Made by a program: the position numbers and the translations under genes. The notes under the pieces were generated by a model. It was not told the origin of the DNA and ran no database searches. It was given only the letters and a program-made list of their open reading frames with translations. From Bacteroidales bacterium UBA5226 (lineage in GTDB: Bacteria; Bacteroidota; Bacteroidia; Bacteroidales; UBA932), in the NCBI GenBank assembly GCA_002409325.1, contig DHUU01000020.1:34980-98979 (forward strand): DNA of 64,000 nucleotides, in the 5' to 3' direction. Of this stretch, positions 63,344-64,000 are shown one piece after another. Positions within the stretch are counted from its first letter, which is position 1, and every line of letters begins with the position of its first letter.

Positions 63344-64000
63344 GGTTTACCAGGCTTAACCCGTGCCCGTCGCTATCCACAAGAACAGTCTGGTCTGCAT
63401 CCAAAGATCCTTCCAGTATTTTGATTGCCAGTTCGTTCACCAATTCGCGCTGCAACAAGCGCTTTAAGGGCCTGGCCCCGTAAGAAGGTTCGTACCCTTT
63501 GACCTGAAGGTAATCCAGTGCGCTCTCCGTAAGTTCTATGCCAATGCCTTTTGTACCCAGGGTGTAGCCAAGGGCTTTAAGCTGAAGTTTCAGGATATCC
63601 CTTACATTTGCTGGGGTCAGGGCATGGAACATTATGATCTCGTCAATACGGTTCAGGAATTCGGGCCGTATAGTCCTGCGCAGCAATTCCATGACCTGCT
63701 CTTTTGTTTTGTCAAAAGTTGCCGTATCTGCGGGATCTTCCTGCAGGCTGTTCTGTATCAGATGAGATCCCATGTTGGAGGTCATGATCAGGATGGTGTT
63801 CTTGAAATCTGCCACACGGCCTTTATTGTCGGTTAACCGGCCGTCGTCAAGAACCTGAAGCAGTATGTTGAACACATCGGGATGCGCCTTTTCTATCTCG
63901 TCCAGTAAAACCACCGAATAGGGTTTCCTGCGCACCGCTTCTGTAAGCTGCCCCCCCTCGTCGTATCCCACATATCCGGGAGGCGCACCCACCAGGCGGC
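63306..64000 (-). CDS. clpB: ClpB disaggregase, C-terminal part (5' end outside window)
   Basis: The reverse frame is open to the right edge. The visible part is the second AAA+ module: RLVGAPPGYVGYDEGGQLTE, Walker B VVLLDEIEKAHPDVFN, sensor TILIMTSNMGS, the arginine-finger region RPEFLNRIDEIIMFHAL and the small C-terminal domain YGARPLKRLLQRELVN. ClpB rescues aggregated proteins with DnaK. The gene ends inside the convergent acyltransferase gene. The ATPase and middle domains lie beyond the window. Confidence 0.94.
   Translation of the reverse strand, partial: RLVGAPPGYVGYDEGGQLTEAVRRKPYSVVLLDEIEKAHPDVFNILLQVLDDGRLTDNKGRVADFKNTILIMTSNMGSHLIQNSLQEDPADTATFDKTKEQVMELLRRTIRPEFLNRIDEIIMFHALTPANVRDILKLQLKALGYTLGTKGIGIELTESALDYLQVKGYEPSYGARPLKRLLQRELVNELAIKILEGSLDADQTVLVDSDGHGLSLVNLSGDQTVPDVSR

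Noticed and set aside
1..64000. CRISPR array, tRNA, rRNA, insertion sequence or prophage
   Set aside because: No regularly spaced repeats, no cloverleaf candidates, no transposase or phage-like proteins were seen on either strand.

Overview
The window is typical Bacteroidales (phylum Bacteroidota) chromosome. This rests on two SusC-type outer-membrane transporters, a SusD partner, a one-protein hybrid two-component sensor, many SpII lipoproteins, promoters of the TAnnTTTG type and the N-succinylornithine version of arginine synthesis. The genus cannot be fixed from the sequence. No tRNA, rRNA, IS element, phage gene or CRISPR array was recognised.

Layout. (1) 1-18415 is a xylan-type polysaccharide utilisation locus: a susC cut by the left edge, a 1310-residue hybrid sensor/regulator, two tandem CE1-type esterases, then a forward operon DUF1573 - GH3 - GPH-type sugar permease - GH10 - GH43, closed by a convergent GH130_1 phosphorylase. 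Esterases would remove side groups, GH10 would cut the xylan chain, and GH3 and GH43 would release monomers for the permease. (2) 18854-24704 is a second transport operon, susC - susD - surface lipoprotein, closed by a strong terminator. (3) 24769-33718 starts at its own promoter: a DUF4369 lipoprotein, then two tandem copies of a membrane protein (DUF6057-like) plus a TolB/PD40-like propeller lipoprotein carrying one CxxCH motif, then a secreted TIM-barrel-like protein and a decayed gene fragment. This compact, translationally coupled module is the best candidate here for an undescribed system. (4) 33707-37941 is a reverse run of GH29 fucosidase, AI-2E family permease, ZIP metal transporter and AraC regulator.

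(5) 38008-49912 is mainly housekeeping and stress: a four-domain sulfur/CoA-disulfide oxidoreductase with a MarR-like neighbour, a secreted alpha/beta hydrolase, Hsp20, RidA, a SIMPL protein, RpiB, an ECF sigma/FecR pair followed by an STN-domain protein lacking a TonB barrel, acyl-ACP thioesterase and acyl-CoA synthetase. (6) 49989-54238 holds two tandem secreted proteins that consist of a SusC plug with no barrel, and two M28 peptidases, one fused to a predicted outer-membrane barrel. (7) 54347-61363 is an arginine operon (GNAT, argG, argC, argF', argB, argE, argH; no argD). It is preceded by a promoter and a 14-codon ORF with three Arg codons whose end lies inside a hairpin, which looks like an arginine attenuator. 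(8) 61371-64000 holds an aldo/keto reductase with ferredoxin clusters, a PlsC-like acyltransferase and the 3' part of clpB, cut by the right edge.

Start codons were often moved inward from the longest reading frame, to the ATG that begins a signal peptide, follows a stop-start overlap or sits just behind a TAnnTTTG box. Family names come from recognising motifs by eye; no database search was run.
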